Positions 28,077-40,570 of a stretch of DNA of 64,000 bases are shown here, in pieces. Position 1 is the first letter of the stretch. The number at the start of each line of letters is the position of its first letter. The notes beneath the pieces are model-generated. The model saw nothing but the letters and a program-made list of their open reading frames with translations. It ran no database searches and was not told where the DNA came from. The DNA is taken from contig OZ038482.1 in the NCBI GenBank assembly GCA_964036315.1, positions 8,398,020-8,462,019 on the forward strand, in the 5' to 3' direction. The DNA is from Acanthosepion esculentum (lineage: Eukaryota; Mollusca; Cephalopoda; Sepiida; Sepiidae). Both the position numbers and the translations under genes were made by a program.

Positions 28077-29180
28077 CATATGACAAAAATGAATTTTGGG
28101 TAAGTATAGAGTTCAAGCTGATGGATGCTCCTTGGAAAATAAATCTTTGACATGTCTAAAACTGTCTACTACTGAATTACAGAACCATTTTTCTTATTTC
28201 TGAAACAAACACTAGTTGACAAGCAAAGCTGTCAATTTTCTCACTGCTTCAGAGAAGTGATGTTTGCTCTCTACACGTTTATTAAAATTTGGTGTCTATA
28301 AAACCACAACAGTTTCAGTTGCTGCAAATTTTATCGAAGAAATGACCCTGTTCATCTCAAACAATATATTTTCTAACCATAAAAATTGGCAGTGTTATTG
28401 TAATATTGAAGAAAATCCACTAAAAACTAACACTTGCCTTCACATCTGTGGACAACAGTTTCTTGCCAACGGACCTGATCACACAGCCTGACTTGGGGTG
28501 GCATTTCATCTGACTGCTTTTGAAAGTTCCTCATTCTCTAATTATTCAATTAAAAACCAAATTGATTTAGAATTGAAAATTAAATATGAAGTCTTAAATT
28601 GTACCCTTAAGAAAAGTTCCTCAAATTCATAAGTTTGATATTCTTTTTATAATTTTTTTTTTTTTCCAACTTATTTTAGTTTTATTTTGTTTTAATAAAA
28701 GAAGTTTTTTTGAGAGTTTTTCTGTTATTAATTTTATACTATACCTTTCAGTGAATTCAGCTGGAAGCCTCCATTTTCAAATGGCATACTGCAGAAATAT
28801 CTTGAAATATAACACAACTGAAGTTGCTGCGGTTGGATGATGCTAAAAGTTAACATCAGTAATGGTGAAGAATAATTTCTCCCACGGGTGCTGTCTGCTT
28901 TGCTGTCATTCTCCAAGATTCAGGCCTTGAGCAGATGTTCTGTAAAGTTGGACTTGAAGAACTGAATATATACGACTATTGTCAAATAAGGAGCGTGTCG
29001 AGGTTTTCTGAACTGTACCTAATGAAAATCCCCTTCTGTCAAAGCACAAGAGAGACATGCAGCGGACTTAAAGGTGGATTTTGATTTGAGGAATCTTTCC
29101 AAGCAAGATCTACAACCAATACTTGTTATTTGAGATAATCTGGTTCAGTTGCAGGTAAGTTGTGCTCTTTGAATAATAAA

Positions 29181-29222
<42 letters not shown>

Positions 29223-29823
29223 TCCTTAATGTGCAGCTATTGTGTTTATACTATTAATAAATATTTGCCTATTGGATGAAAATATTCTAGAATTTTAAAC
29301 TTGTTTGACATGGATCTTTATTTTGCATCTGTTAGGACAAGAATTATCAGATTTTCTTGAAGTGCTTGTTTTGTCTGTGGTTATATTTTTATATTCTTTA
29401 TATTTTACTTGTATATGTTGCTTATTTTTATATGAGAAAGAAAAGTCAAAAGAAGATTTAAAACCATGCTTTATTTTGAAGACATGTTGAGATATACTTT
29501 TAATTTTGGGAGTTTGGAAACTCTGGCTTTTGTTGGGAAGTGTTACAAAGTAATCTGCATAATACTTGAGAGAAAAGTCACTGTTCCCTATACAAAGCCA
29601 TTTGCAATAATGTTTTCTATCTCTTGAGACATCTTTTTTTTTTCTTTTCTTTTCTTTGCCCACGTCAAATAGTTTTTATAGAGACCTGATATTTCTTTAA
29701 AGATTTAACACCTAACTTTTCTTCAAATAAAACCACAGAAATTTTCATGTTTTAGTCTTGTTTGAATTTTAACATCTTTTTTTCCACTTGTGTTTTGATA
29801 ATTATAATTACTTTATTTCTCAG
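28077..29823 (+). other. possible extended 3'UTR and 3'UTR intron
   Basis: A donor-like ttgcag/gtaagt lies at 29154/29155 and an acceptor tttatttctcag ends at 29823. Joining them would remove 669 nt that include a T run of about 38. If RBMX transcripts extend this far, this would be a 3'UTR intron. There is no coding evidence; this is inference only. Confidence 0.3.
29183..29220. repeat. poly(T) run of about 38
   Basis: The longest pure T run in the window, just after the donor-like site at 29155. Long runs like this are unstable and may be mis-sized by sequencing. Confidence 0.9.
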
Positions 29824-30190
29824 ATGTTTCAACCAACAAAACACTCAACATGAAATCCTGTAGCAGTTGGCAGCATTTGGAATCTACACTTGTTCATTTT
29901 CTTGTTGGCATATTCAGTTTATGAATTATCTCACTTGAAATATTGCTTGATGCTGACTATTCTGTTTGCTGCAGGACATTTCTGATTGGCAATTTTGCTT
30001 TTAAACAAAGAAAAACAAAAGCCTCAATTACCTTCTCATCACAAATTGAAGTCTTTTCCTTGACTAATTCAGAATTATTTGGAAATTGAGATGGGAATTC
30101 CAATCCAAATAGGAAGAATCACTATTTTATGTAACATGAATGTAAAATGCAAATCTGTGGAAATAAAGATGTTTTTCTAAAATAAATGGC
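29824..30190 (+). other. possible terminal untranslated exon
   Basis: Follows the acceptor at 29823 and ends at two closely spaced poly(A) signals, AATAAA at 30162-30167 and 30181-30186. No ORF. It may be the last exon of long RBMX transcripts or the end of an unrelated non-coding RNA. Confidence 0.3.
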
Positions 30191-32289
30191 TTTCCTTTTT
30201 TTTTTTTCTTCCCCCTTTTTTTTTTTTTTTTAATGTTTACATGATACAAAAAATTAAAATCCTGTCATGTTCTATATATTTGCACAAACTAGAAATGCAT
30301 AAAAAAAAAGTTGTGCAGTCAACTTAAATTCATAGCAGCTTTGATAGTTTTTTAGGCAGTTTCTTTTTAGCTGTACAAAGATTTGTTTATGCTCGTAGAT
30401 AACGGTTTGCTGGCAGAATGGCCAGAAGAAATATCAGACATATTTAGTACCATTTATTGATTTTCAAACTTGGACATTATTTTTTTTTTAAATCTAAAAA
30501 AAAAATAGCCTTTTTCTTTCCCAAAGAATGAAGAAAAGAAAGGAAAGGGTTTTCTTTCTTTTTCTTTTTGTTTTAACCATCCCATTTTTTGAAGACATCA
30601 GATTCTCACTGCTCTTCCTGTACAAGCTTAGTTTGCCAGCATGTAATCCTTGGAGGTTTCCTGCTATATTTTTTATTTTTTGACTTTACTTTTAAAAGAA
30701 AATTCAATAACTGCAATACTTTGCACTGGGTTTTATTTATTTATTTTATTTATTTAAATCTTTGTCAATTTAAACTCTTCAAATAATGCCAATACAAAGC
30801 TTATCACTATTTTTAGCATATGCCATTTATTTTCTCTTCTTCCCAATTTGATTTATGTAGAATCCAAGCTGATATTGTTTCATAGCATTTCCCACCAATG
30901 CAATATACAAGATATTGTTTAAGAAATTTTTTTAGTTATGCAAATGCACGTTTAAAAGTACTTGGCCCAGTCCACTTCAGAAATCTGACCGAACATTGGC
31001 AGGAAGGGGGTCATTTTTTGAGAATCTCTTTTATTGAATGGATGACATTTTACAGATAACTATCTGCAGTAGTTTGATTTTTAAAAAATTTTTTTTTCTT
31101 CCCCCTCCCCTTTTCCTTCCTTCTAAACATTAAGCATGACTAAAAGTATTAGTGAACGGTATAGGAAAAAAATAATTCTATCCTCTGAAAAAGCATCATT
31201 CATTCTTGTTTGACACTGAGTTCTATCAAGTTTTCAGTTTTAATCTGATTTGAATGATTATGAAAATCCTGAATTTTATCAGAAATGTGATTGTTCATAC
31301 TACATTAAGCAAACTATTTTGCAATGTAATTGCATTCAGGTTCAGATTGATTTTTCTGTTAATCATTCTTTTGTCCGTTGAAAATTATTTGTAAAATCAT
31401 TAAAAATCTGTTATAAATTGACAGTGAAGTGACTGTTTTCACTTTTCCTAAATTCTGTCATTGTTTCATTTCATGTGTAAGTTATTTTAAAGACATTCAA
31501 CTCTATAAAATAGATTACTGCTTCACAAAACAAGACATTCAGTTTTGACACATCTTTAGTAAAATGCATCACTGATTTATTTTTGTAAATTTTAAGCAAC
31601 AAAATGTTGAAATATGATTAACAAAACAATGAGGTTTCACAAGCTATTTCATACATCTGATTTAAAAATTGAAAATACTAAAATTTTCTCTTGCAAAAAA
31701 AAAATTGTCGTTTCAGTTTATTTCTTCTGAAAAATTTAAAACTAATTATAGATTTTTATTTTGCAATTTTTCCATTGAAGTCAAACTTCATTTGTTGATT
31801 CTAGAGATTTATTACTGCTTATTTTCCTGTTCATTTCTTTAAGGCTTTCTTTGACAAAACTACTAGAAATAACATTCTTCGAGAGTATGTCTACAAGCAC
31901 TTTCTTTAACTGGAAACAACATTCTGGTGACAGCTTCTTTCCAGTAGACATTTTTAGCCTGTTCTTTATTTTGAATTTATTTATTTATTCTTTAAAATCT
32001 AAATTTTCTAGTTGATTCTTGATTCTTTTGGGCAATTTTTTGAATTATCATCAAAAGAATATCCAAATTTCTCTGTTTTGATTGTTGTGAAACTCTTGGA
32101 GAGTGGCAAGTGTATATTTTCTTAAGTCAGGAGCCATCAAGCCTAAAATAAATGAGATCTTGCACTTAATTCTATTTAAAAAGAATCATATATACTAACA
32201 TTTTTACCAGCCCCAAAATGCCAAATTTCTTAGTGCATTTGAAGAATATTGTAGGTAAAATAACTCTTGAAATCTGCAAATTCAAATCT
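30191..32289. other. non-coding, no gene seen
   Basis: AT-rich DNA with T runs near 30200-30231 and 31087-31098. No ORF, repeat boundary or RNA gene is recognised. Confidence 0.5.
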
Positions 32290-32505
32290 TGAGGCTGAAC
32301 AGTACTAAATAAGAACTAGACGAGATCTGTGGACACGGACAGCAGAAGAACAATCTAAACCTGTAGATAAAATAAAGGACCCAGTTTGAAATTTCCTGAA
32401 TTTTATCCAAATTGACAAACACCCAAGGAAGGACAGAGGTCACAATGGATGAAATGTGATAACAAAAATGGGGACAATAGTCTGCATGTAAATCTTGAAA
32501 TTAAT
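32290..32505 (+). mobile_element. SINE fragment
   Basis: Shares ordered words with the SINE at 57891-58150: ttcaaatc near the head, gaactaga, gacccagtttgaaatttcctgaa, gtcacaatgg, gaaatgtgataacaaaaatgggga and caatagtctg. The tRNA-like head is worn. Confidence 0.5.
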
Positions 32506-34035
32506 TCTATAAATGCTTGACAGAATTAAATATCTGTAAACGGTCAAGATGTGATATAGTCAATAATTATTTTTATTTTTTTTTTATAAGAAAAAGACGC
32601 AATTGATCAGTTTGGATTTTTTTGAAAGAAATAGAAAAATTAAATGATTACAATAATTAAAAAAATTCCACAATTTTTTTTTATTTTTATTTTCTTACAG
32701 ATGGATTGACAAATCAGGTTTCTCAAATGTCCCAGTACTTTACTTATTTTGCTGGTAGTGTATTAGTTTGGTCTTAATTGAATGTCTCATTGTATGTGTA
32801 TAACATTGCTGGCCTGGCTCAATCCCGGGGTGGTCCTACACCAGTCAGCTGATGGTTATCTGCTGAACAATTTGTCCCTTCATCTGTTCTGCCCCATGTT
32901 GTATTCTTCAATCACAGAGCAGTGACGTTCAAATGTTCATCCATACTTAAGTACTGAATCAAGTTGAAAGAACTGTGCTCGGAAAAAGCACAAGAATGCT
33001 TCTGCCAGTGAAAAGACAAACACAGGTCACTGGGTTAATTTTCAATTGGTTTATATAATTGTTGATACAACAAAATTAACACTTCCCATTAAAACTCTCT
33101 ACCATGACATGGAGTCTCTTGCCTCTAAAATTTGGAGCAGTCTAAAACATTCTCACAAGATGTTAGTTTGTCGGGAATTCTGTCATTAAGGCTCAACACC
33201 AGCAATTCTCTTGGCAGCAAATCATGTGGCTTTTTCCATCCTCTCCTGGTCACCACTAGCCTCTTGTGGTTTTCTGGTCGCCTCTCGCTCTAACTGCTGG
33301 CTTCAACTAAGTGTTCGATTTATATGTATTTTGTCCAACTCCTACTACACCTCAAAACTCATTAATTATTCATCAATTATTTTCTTTGACCCTGGAGACA
33401 TGACATCAACTGACAAACAAAGCAGTCGGCTATTTCAAAACAATAAACTTCATTTTTTTTTTTTTTCTTTTTAACAATTGGCTGTGTCATAATTGAATTT
33501 TTCCCATTAACCAACTTGTGTTTAAAAATTTATTTAAAATCTGTAAAGAATTCTCTTTGTTGATTTCCCAGTACGACCTGCCCAATTTACAAAACCTGGC
33601 TCGGCTTTACCCAAATTCACTCCCCGGCCATCAATGACCTTCAAATACCAAAACTGTGGACTATTCAAAACTGATTTTTTTTTAAATTTTTTTTTCTCTC
33701 CAATAAGTTTTTGTTCTTTGAAATTTGGCAAGAATTTTCTTTGGTTGTTTTAGTTTATATTTTCTCCAAACCATTCAGTGTTTCTACTTATCAGAAGGGA
33801 AAAAAATCTTTCTTTCTTTCTTCTTTTTCTTTCTGGGGTTTTCACATGAACCCTTTTAATCCTAATTTCTAACTAATAGTATCATGTGCGCTCAATGAAA
33901 CTGAAACAATATCTACAGTTAAAAGTTCTCTCTACTAAATTGAAAAAATTCCCTCTTGAAATTTTCAAATAACCAAAAATTAAACAAGATGCATCAATTT
34001 GTGTGTGTGTGGGGGGGATTATTTTTTTATATATA
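32506..34035. other. non-coding, possible solo LTR
   Basis: Higher-complexity sequence at about 33165-33475 has a TATA-like word (atttatatgtatt) and, about 130 bp on, an AATAAA (33442-33447). It is followed by aattggctgtgtcataattg, which resembles the region just after an LTR. No paired LTR or internal coding is seen, so a solo LTR is only a guess. The rest is AT-rich with nothing assigned. Confidence 0.25.
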
Positions 34036-36952
34036 GTAACCCACTGCTATAGTGCTGGGGTAGGGGTGATGATAGGAGGTAGAACACCTACCTGATTTTG
34101 GGGCCCTATTTTACAATATATACTGTAGATATTAGCTCAAAAAAGAAACTCAAAAAATTATACTAATTTATGCCAATGATACCATAAGAAATTTTGGGAA
34201 ATTTGCTTTTTAAGCACTATGCTAAGTGCCTAAAATTTTCCCAAACAGTTATTTTTTTTATTCTAAATTTACATGCCTAATTTGAAAATAACATTTTTAT
34301 AAACTCTACCATTTTGGAGTTATCAACAATAAAAGTTCAGACTCATTTGTGTCATTGTTGGCTACAGCATGGCAGCTATTATTGGTGTTGCTTGTGTGTG
34401 TGTGTGTGCAATAATCAAGACAAGTGAATGTTTATTCCACAGCTAATATATGCAAACAATACCAGTAATGGCTGCTGCAACGCGAGTCTGAACTTTTATC
34501 GTCGACAGCTCAAAAGGTAGATTTTATGAAGATGTCTTTGTTATTTTTGTATTAAGCATGTAAATTTACACAACTATTCAGGAAATTTTTATTAGATACA
34601 GTGCAGGGTTTAAAAAGCAAATTACCCAAAATTTCAACTTATTTCAGTGTTTTACAGCAGACATTTTATACAATAAATTTTAACCATCCTCAAAAGTACT
34701 TCTTGCAACACATGGTCTAGTTTACAATGCCAAACACAGAAAGCATGAAGTATAAGAAATTAAATTTATTTCCACAAATATCACGTTTGCTATACATATG
34801 ATAAAATCAGACAATAAGTTAAAAAAAATACATTAATATTAATAAAATCATCAATGTCCATCAACTCAATGTTCAATAAAAGTCAGTGAGCTTCTTCTAC
34901 ACCCTGCCCTTCCTAGCTCTCAGCTGGGTCCTCCTGAGAAGGTTTCTCAGGTGTAGGGTGGTGATGAGTTCCTCATTCTGCTGCCCTTCCACATACTCAA
35001 TGAGCCAGTGGAGGTGGTCTACTGCATCAGTGTGGCTCTTGACTGGTGCTGCTGTTTCTTCCTCTGCCTCCTCCTTCACCTCATCTAGGATCTCCTGGTT
35101 GGTCAGAGTCTCTGTCACAGGGGTGTCATCCCCCACCTCTACCTGGGACCACATGTTGACCCAGCCCTGGAGGGTGAAGTCTGCATCCAGGTGTTTCTCC
35201 AGCTGGTTTTGTACTGTCTGGATCACTGCAGCAGTGAAGCCATCAAATGACACCACCTCTTCTCCAGCATCCTCCTCATCAAAGGCCCCACCCAAGGCCT
35301 TCCTCCAACAGTTCCTCATTGTAGCCTTGGAGACTACCTCCCAGGTCTTGGCTGTCAGGTAGAAGGCGTCCTTCAGGATCATCTCCTCCAGGTAGTCTGT
35401 GCTGGTGCTTGGAAGGTCCGGCATCTCCATTGCATTGCCAGTTCCTTCTTGTACAAGGACTTGATGGTGCCGACATCACAGGGCTGAATGATGATGTTCT
35501 TGGGTAGATACTTCACAAAGACCTGCCCATTTGGAGTCCTCAGAGTGCTGGCTGCTGGGTGGGTGCTGCAGTTGTCCAACAGCAGGACTGCCTTCACTGG
35601 TAGGTTTCTCAAGCACAGATGCCTCCTCACACTGGGGATGAAGTCCTTTAAGAACCAGTTCTTGAAGATCTCGGCAGTCATCCAGCTCCTTGCAGAGTTG
35701 GAATACAGCACCGGGAAGGTGGCCATATTCATGTGGTGGAGGCACCTAGAGGATTGGCAAGGTCTTCAGCTTGTCGGTCCCAACTGCATTACAGATGAAC
35801 AGGATGGTGATGCAGTTCTTCACTTGCTTGAAGCCCTCAGTCTTGTGGATGTCATCCTTCACAGCCAGGGTTCTGTCAGGGAGCATCTTGTAGAAGAGGC
35901 CTGTTTCATCTGTGTTTTAGAGCTGCTCCTTGGTCAGGAACTCCTTCAGCTGGGCTGGGGAGAAGTCTGCTGCTGCTGGATCTTCACTGCTCCTATGCTG
36001 TGCTTTTTCTGGAAATGCTAGAGTTTCCCCTTGCTGGCAATGAAGTCTCCATCACCCTCAGTTCCATGGAGCTGGCGATGAAACTTCTCTGCCTGGTGCC
36101 TCATGATGACCCTTGACAGAGGACTCCTCGAGCTCTGCTCTTTCACAAACCAGGTGAGCATAGCCTTGTCTAGCTGTTCAGCATTGGCTGTCCAGGCCTT
36201 CTTTCTACACAGTCCTTCTGACCCATGGACAGACTGTGAACTCTCACAGCTTGGTCTCCTCCTTCACCCAACCCCTGAGGGTGGATCCCTGTACCCCTGT
36301 ATCCCTGCTGATCTGTGTCTTCATTTCACCGTTCCGTATCCTGTCTATCAAATGCAGCTTTTCCTTTACTGTGTATGCTTTACATTTAGACATTTTGTAT
36401 TGGGGTTACAATTTCCTGGGAATTCCCGATTGCGACCCCTAATTACTATGTGCTATTTATATTTGTTTATTCATGAGAGATTCTTGATGTCTACTGCTGT
36501 ACAGTCAAACTGAACATGATCAACCAGAGAAAAGTACTCCTATTTATACCCCATCCATGGTATCTGATTGCAGTGATTGAATTTCTGTTAATTAAATATT
36601 ATAGGAACTCTTTGATTGTGTGCAAAATAGAAATATAAAGTAATCCTGTATAATTATTACCAATACAATTGGATTAAGTGTGAAACGGCCAAGGTGTTAA
36701 AATTTCGCAAAATTTGGGCTGTTTGATCATCCAAATCAAGGCAAAACATGTGAAAAAGAGGTGTAATTATTAAAACAAATTAGGATCCATCTGATGATCA
36801 CTGTTTATTTTATTGTGAAGAAGATGGCCCAGAAATTAGTAAAATAGGGTGTAATTTCTAAAAAAGTGAGCAATATTGATGGTGTGAGAGCAAAATCTTG
36901 GGGTCTACCACTTACCTGTGGTACACTGGTTTGCCTAATAGCAGTGGACTAA
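34036..36952 (-). mobile_element. Tigger/pogo-type DNA transposon fossil
   Basis: About 2.9 kb bounded by imperfect inverted ends: gtaacccactgctat at 34036 and the complement of gttagtccactgctat ending at 36952, sharing ccactgctat. The left end abuts TATATA, consistent with TA target sites of the Tc1/mariner-pogo group. The interior carries a broken Tigger/Jerky-type transposase on the minus strand. The element is more GC-rich than its surroundings. Confidence 0.65.
34897..36260 (-). pseudogene. Tigger/Jerky-like transposase (broken)
   Basis: Read on the minus strand, the order is that of Tigger/Jerky proteins. First comes a CENP-B-type DNA-binding piece (AWTANAEQLDKAMLTWFVKE, about 36205-36145). 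Then the DDE core: NTDETGLFYKMLP (about 35915-35880), GFKQVKNCITILFICNAVGT, WMTAEIFKNWFLKDFIPSVR, VLLLDNCSTHP (second Asp) and IQPCDVGTIKSLYKK (third Asp). A C-terminal acidic region has AKTWEVVSKATMRNCWRKAL. Stops and frame changes near 36020, 35925, 35745 and 35430-35460 break it into several frames, so it cannot make a full transposase. The family moves DNA by cut-and-paste at TA sites. Confidence 0.85.
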
Positions 36953-37038
36953 CACACACACACACACATATATATATATATGTGTGTGAGTGTGTGTGTG
37001 TGTTAGTCCACTGCTATTAGGCAAACCAGTGTACCACA
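36917..37038. repeat. 122-bp near-perfect palindrome
   Basis: The left arm (tgtggtacactggtttgcct, aatagcagtggactaacaca and CA repeats) is mirrored by the right arm (TG repeats, then ttagtccactgctattaggc and aaaccagtgtaccaca). The centre is TATATATATATATA. The left arm includes the Tigger-like right terminus. A (TCTA)/(TA) run follows at 37039-37072. Confidence 0.9.
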
Positions 37039-37072
37039 CATATCTATATCTATCTATCTATATATATATATA

Positions 37073-38540
37073 AACACAAAATTTCCTCATATGGGGGTGG
37101 ATAGATCTATTTCAATTGACAAAAATCAGTCTTATCCAACTCCAGGTTTAATTTTATTTTCCATTTAAGGCTAATACCTTCCACATTACCCTAACCAAAA
37201 TCTCAGGCATTTCGTCTGACTGAAACATTGAAATGGATAAATTCTGTATCAATTTTTTGACGACTGTCAAAGTTGAATTTCTAATTCTGACATGAACACA
37301 GTCTATACACTGGGGTTGAATAAGACTGACATAGTTTTCATTGGTTGAAGCAGATCCTACCCCCCCAATATGAGATAATTTATATGCTCTGTTATAATAA
37401 ATACATTGAGCGTTTTTTGTGGATCAGTTTTAATATTTTATATTACTAGGATCCACTTGGATTATATACCAACAGCTCTATTACCTTATATATATATATA
37501 TATATAGTAAAATTCAAATGATGTAATACATTTATACTGAATAGTTATGTTGTTACTGTTGTATTTTCACTATAGTATTAATAAGAATGCTTAAATACAT
37601 TAATAGCCATGATGTTGAACAAATTCATTACTTACTGATCTCCAAGATGAATTGCCATCAAAGTTAAATTCATTTGGGGGGGTGTTTACTTAGCTAAAAG
37701 TGGTATAATACCATTGATTTCACTGCTTCTAAGACTAATTCGCTTACCATCAGCCATTAATGATTGCATAGTCAATCACTTTGAATTGACATTTGACAAC
37801 ATCTGCCAAGAATTATTTGTAATATGCTTGAATTCAGTGTCTGCTTGTTAATAAAAGAATTTTTTTAACTAATGCTCACCTAATACAAGAGCCACTCAAG
37901 GTAGGGGGTTACTGGTGGACTTATATTAGTGTAGGAAAGAACAAGCATTAGGAGCATAGCTTTTCTTTTCAGAGCTGAAGCAGAACTTAGAAGGAACTGG
38001 AAACCCAATCCTAAATGGGGAAATAAGTGATAAACCTCTATTCGTGTTCAAAAGACCAGGGAGGAGTGTGACCCGGACAACAGATGAACAATGAACATAT
38101 CTCTTCCTATTGAAGGTATTGGTATTGCTACTGCATTTTTTCTAAAAAGATCCATTGATAACTCAAGATAACAGGCAGTTTGAAGACTTTAATAAAATTC
38201 AGTGTTCTTATTAAAGAGTATATGAATAAAAATGTGTTAGAGTTGTAAAGACTATTCAGAACTTTAAAAATATATCAGGAACATTGTTAAAAATAGCAAA
38301 GATGAAGATGTTAGTTTGGAAAAGGAAAGTAGTTGTTTGTTTTCTTTTCTTTTGGGGGGTGGGGGTTGCAGGTCAATTTTACGCAATTGATTTGTTTTTA
38401 TGGCTGACTAAACCTGTGTGAGTTATTTAAAAAGAAAACATTTTGGATTGTAAGTAGCAGTAGTTTGTTGTTGTTTTTAGAGTGATTATTGCATTAACAA
38501 AATTTTGAGAATAATGTTGATTCTCCCAAATATAATTCCT
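37073..38540. other. non-coding, repeat debris
   Basis: No gene is seen. A TA run lies at 37486-37506. Words near 38030-38100 (cagatgaacaatgaac) resemble the SINE body weakly. The rest is AT-rich. Confidence 0.4.
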
Positions 38541-38554
38541 ACTTTTTAACCCAT

Positions 38555-38640
38555 AGATGGATTCATATGTAACAAATTTGAACTCAGTTCTACAGTTTCT
38601 CAGTTCAAGCCATTATCCATTATACCACCTGCATACCCAG
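38555..38640 (-). mobile_element. tRNA-derived SINE head, minus strand
   Basis: Read on the minus strand it has a box A-like ggtataatggataatggctt and, about 30 nt later, a box B-like gagttcaaat. This is the spacing of a tRNA-derived SINE promoter. Only the head is recognisable. Confidence 0.45.
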
Positions 38641-38879
38641 TTAAGTAATTAGAATTTTTGTTGGAAATCATTGAATGTACCATTTGTAATATATTCAGTT
38701 TTTTTACTGTTTTTTCTTTTCCTTATTAGGTGATATAATTTCAATCACATTTGTATGGAATTTGGTGTCCTTAAGTGTCCTTAAGAATTTTTGGAATTTA
38801 AGATGATAAAGAATTGCACCAGCACAAATATTCAAGTGAAGAATAAGTGTCATGAAAATAGTCCTTTGCCAAAGTGAAG

Positions 38880-39480
38880 AATCTGTTCAATCTTTCCATG
38901 AACATACTCCTTGTGTATATCTACATGTTCCATCTTCATACAAACATGCTTTCTTTATCAATCTTGGTATGAAGGGCCCTTTGTGAATGAAAATTTCCCC
39001 AGAGTGTGTTTGCTGTTGTGAGTAGGAGGAAACCATTGAACACACCTTCTTTCACTGCAGTGTCATCCACCCACTGTGCAGGTTAATTGAAGGCTTCATG
39101 GTTCACATGCTGCACAGAATATTTTTCATTGTTGAGGCCAGTTTTGTCTGCAGCAAGGTGATACTGCCTTTTTCTAAAGCTGAACACTGTGTACTTTTGT
39201 TTACTGGGTGTTATGGAAGTCATGGAGCGGATGATGCAACAAGGAATTCTATGGGGATGAGAAGTTCGCCTTTTCCCAACTGCTCTTTTCCCTCAGCTTA
39301 AAATCAAGATCAGGGCAGAATAGTGGCAACTCTCTTCATCGGATTTTGGCAAAAAATGAGTGGCAGCTTCATGTCTGTTGAGTGAAAGAAGTTAACCTGA
39401 AGTGGCATTTTGACATTGGTTAGGCAAAAGAATTTTGGTCCTCTGGACTGAACATTTGGTAACACAGTTCAAAATAGGGT
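38880..39480 (+). pseudogene. LINE C-terminal fragment (decayed)
   Basis: Translation in shifting frames gives a stretch like VYLHVPSSYKHAFFINLG, then a Cys/His motif with EETIEHTFFHC and IHPLCRLIEG. This resembles the zinc-ribbon region (CxxC...ETxxHxFxxC) after the reverse transcriptase in many non-LTR retrotransposons. Several stops and frameshifts are present and no intact polymerase core is found. The LINE clade cannot be named. Confidence 0.45.
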
Positions 39481-40570
39481 AGATTATGTTTTTTTTCTTT
39501 TAGTTTCTTCTCTTTACTTAGTTAAGATACATATGTTTGTCATCTCCTCTTTCTTTAATTTAATTTCCCAGTTAAAACATCAGTTCTCTATTGGATGTGG
39601 GTTGCTAATCTTATTTCGAGTGTACATTTCAGATTTGTTATGTCTGGATGAGTGTGTTTGAGTGAATGTTTGCTAGTGACTGGTTCAATTTTTTTTAGTT
39701 CCACATTAATTTCATCTGGTTAACTGATGTTTCTACCACAGTGTAGTATTGTGGCGGTGGGGGGGGCTTTTATTACTAATATAGTTTTGTAAATAGTATT
39801 TTAGCATTGTAAATACACATTGGGGTTTGATTTTTTAAAATACCCCCCCCCCCCCCCAAAAAAAAAAAAAACTGTACATATGGGGACTAGTTATAGTCTG
39901 GTCAATTTGGAGTGAATATAAGATGTACCCAGAAAAAAAAATGTTACCAAGATATGTTTTATATCATTGGAAGTGGAATTTTATATCTGGAAACAAAATG
40001 AAACCTCCTCTCTCATCCATGTTGGGGAATTTTTTTATGGCCATTTTTCTTTCTTTGCAATAAACAAGTGCTGAGAGATGAAACATGGTTTTTAGCCACT
40101 TGAGTAGTTTACACTTCTAAGTGGTTTCATGCACAGGTCATTTTGAATGTGTGTTATGAGTTATTTGAACATTATGATGTCAAATTATAATGTTTAGGTT
40201 ATGGTTCCTGATTTTGCAATATAATCTCTAACTGCTTCATATTCTTATAGATCAGATTGTATCAGCTAATAGATAGCATTCAAGAGACAGAGACTCATTT
40301 GAACATGGATTTTATTTGTGCTCTTGGATCAGTGAAGTGAAAAATCAACCAAGAGTGAACAAATCAAACTGCTAAGAAATACAGGAATTTTGTTTAATGT
40401 CTGTATTCTAACTTTTCTTCTTGAATGCTGCTGATGAAAAGGTTTCATGTTGTGTTATTTCTGCTACCAATATTTGTGTTTTGTGTTCTAAGAAGAATGC
40501 TATTTTGCAATACAAGTTTAAGGAATCTGAATATCCATATTGCTCTTGTATTCCTAATCACTGGGTTCTT
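39481..40570. other. non-coding, no gene seen
   Basis: AT-rich, with a run of about 15 C next to an A run at about 39843-39870. No other feature is recognised. Confidence 0.5.

Noticed and set aside
29295..29663. 122-codon minus frame with Lys-rich start
   Set aside because: Low complexity in a T-rich tract; the Lys run is an antisense T run. No supporting signal.
34886..36021. Two long + strand frames (158 and 177 codons)
   Set aside because: They are antisense shadows of the minus-strand Tigger transposase, whose motifs are clear.
36953..37072. CRISPR-like or satellite array
   Set aside because: The repeats are simple CA/TA/TCTA microsatellite and a single palindrome, not spaced direct repeats; the genome is eukaryotic.
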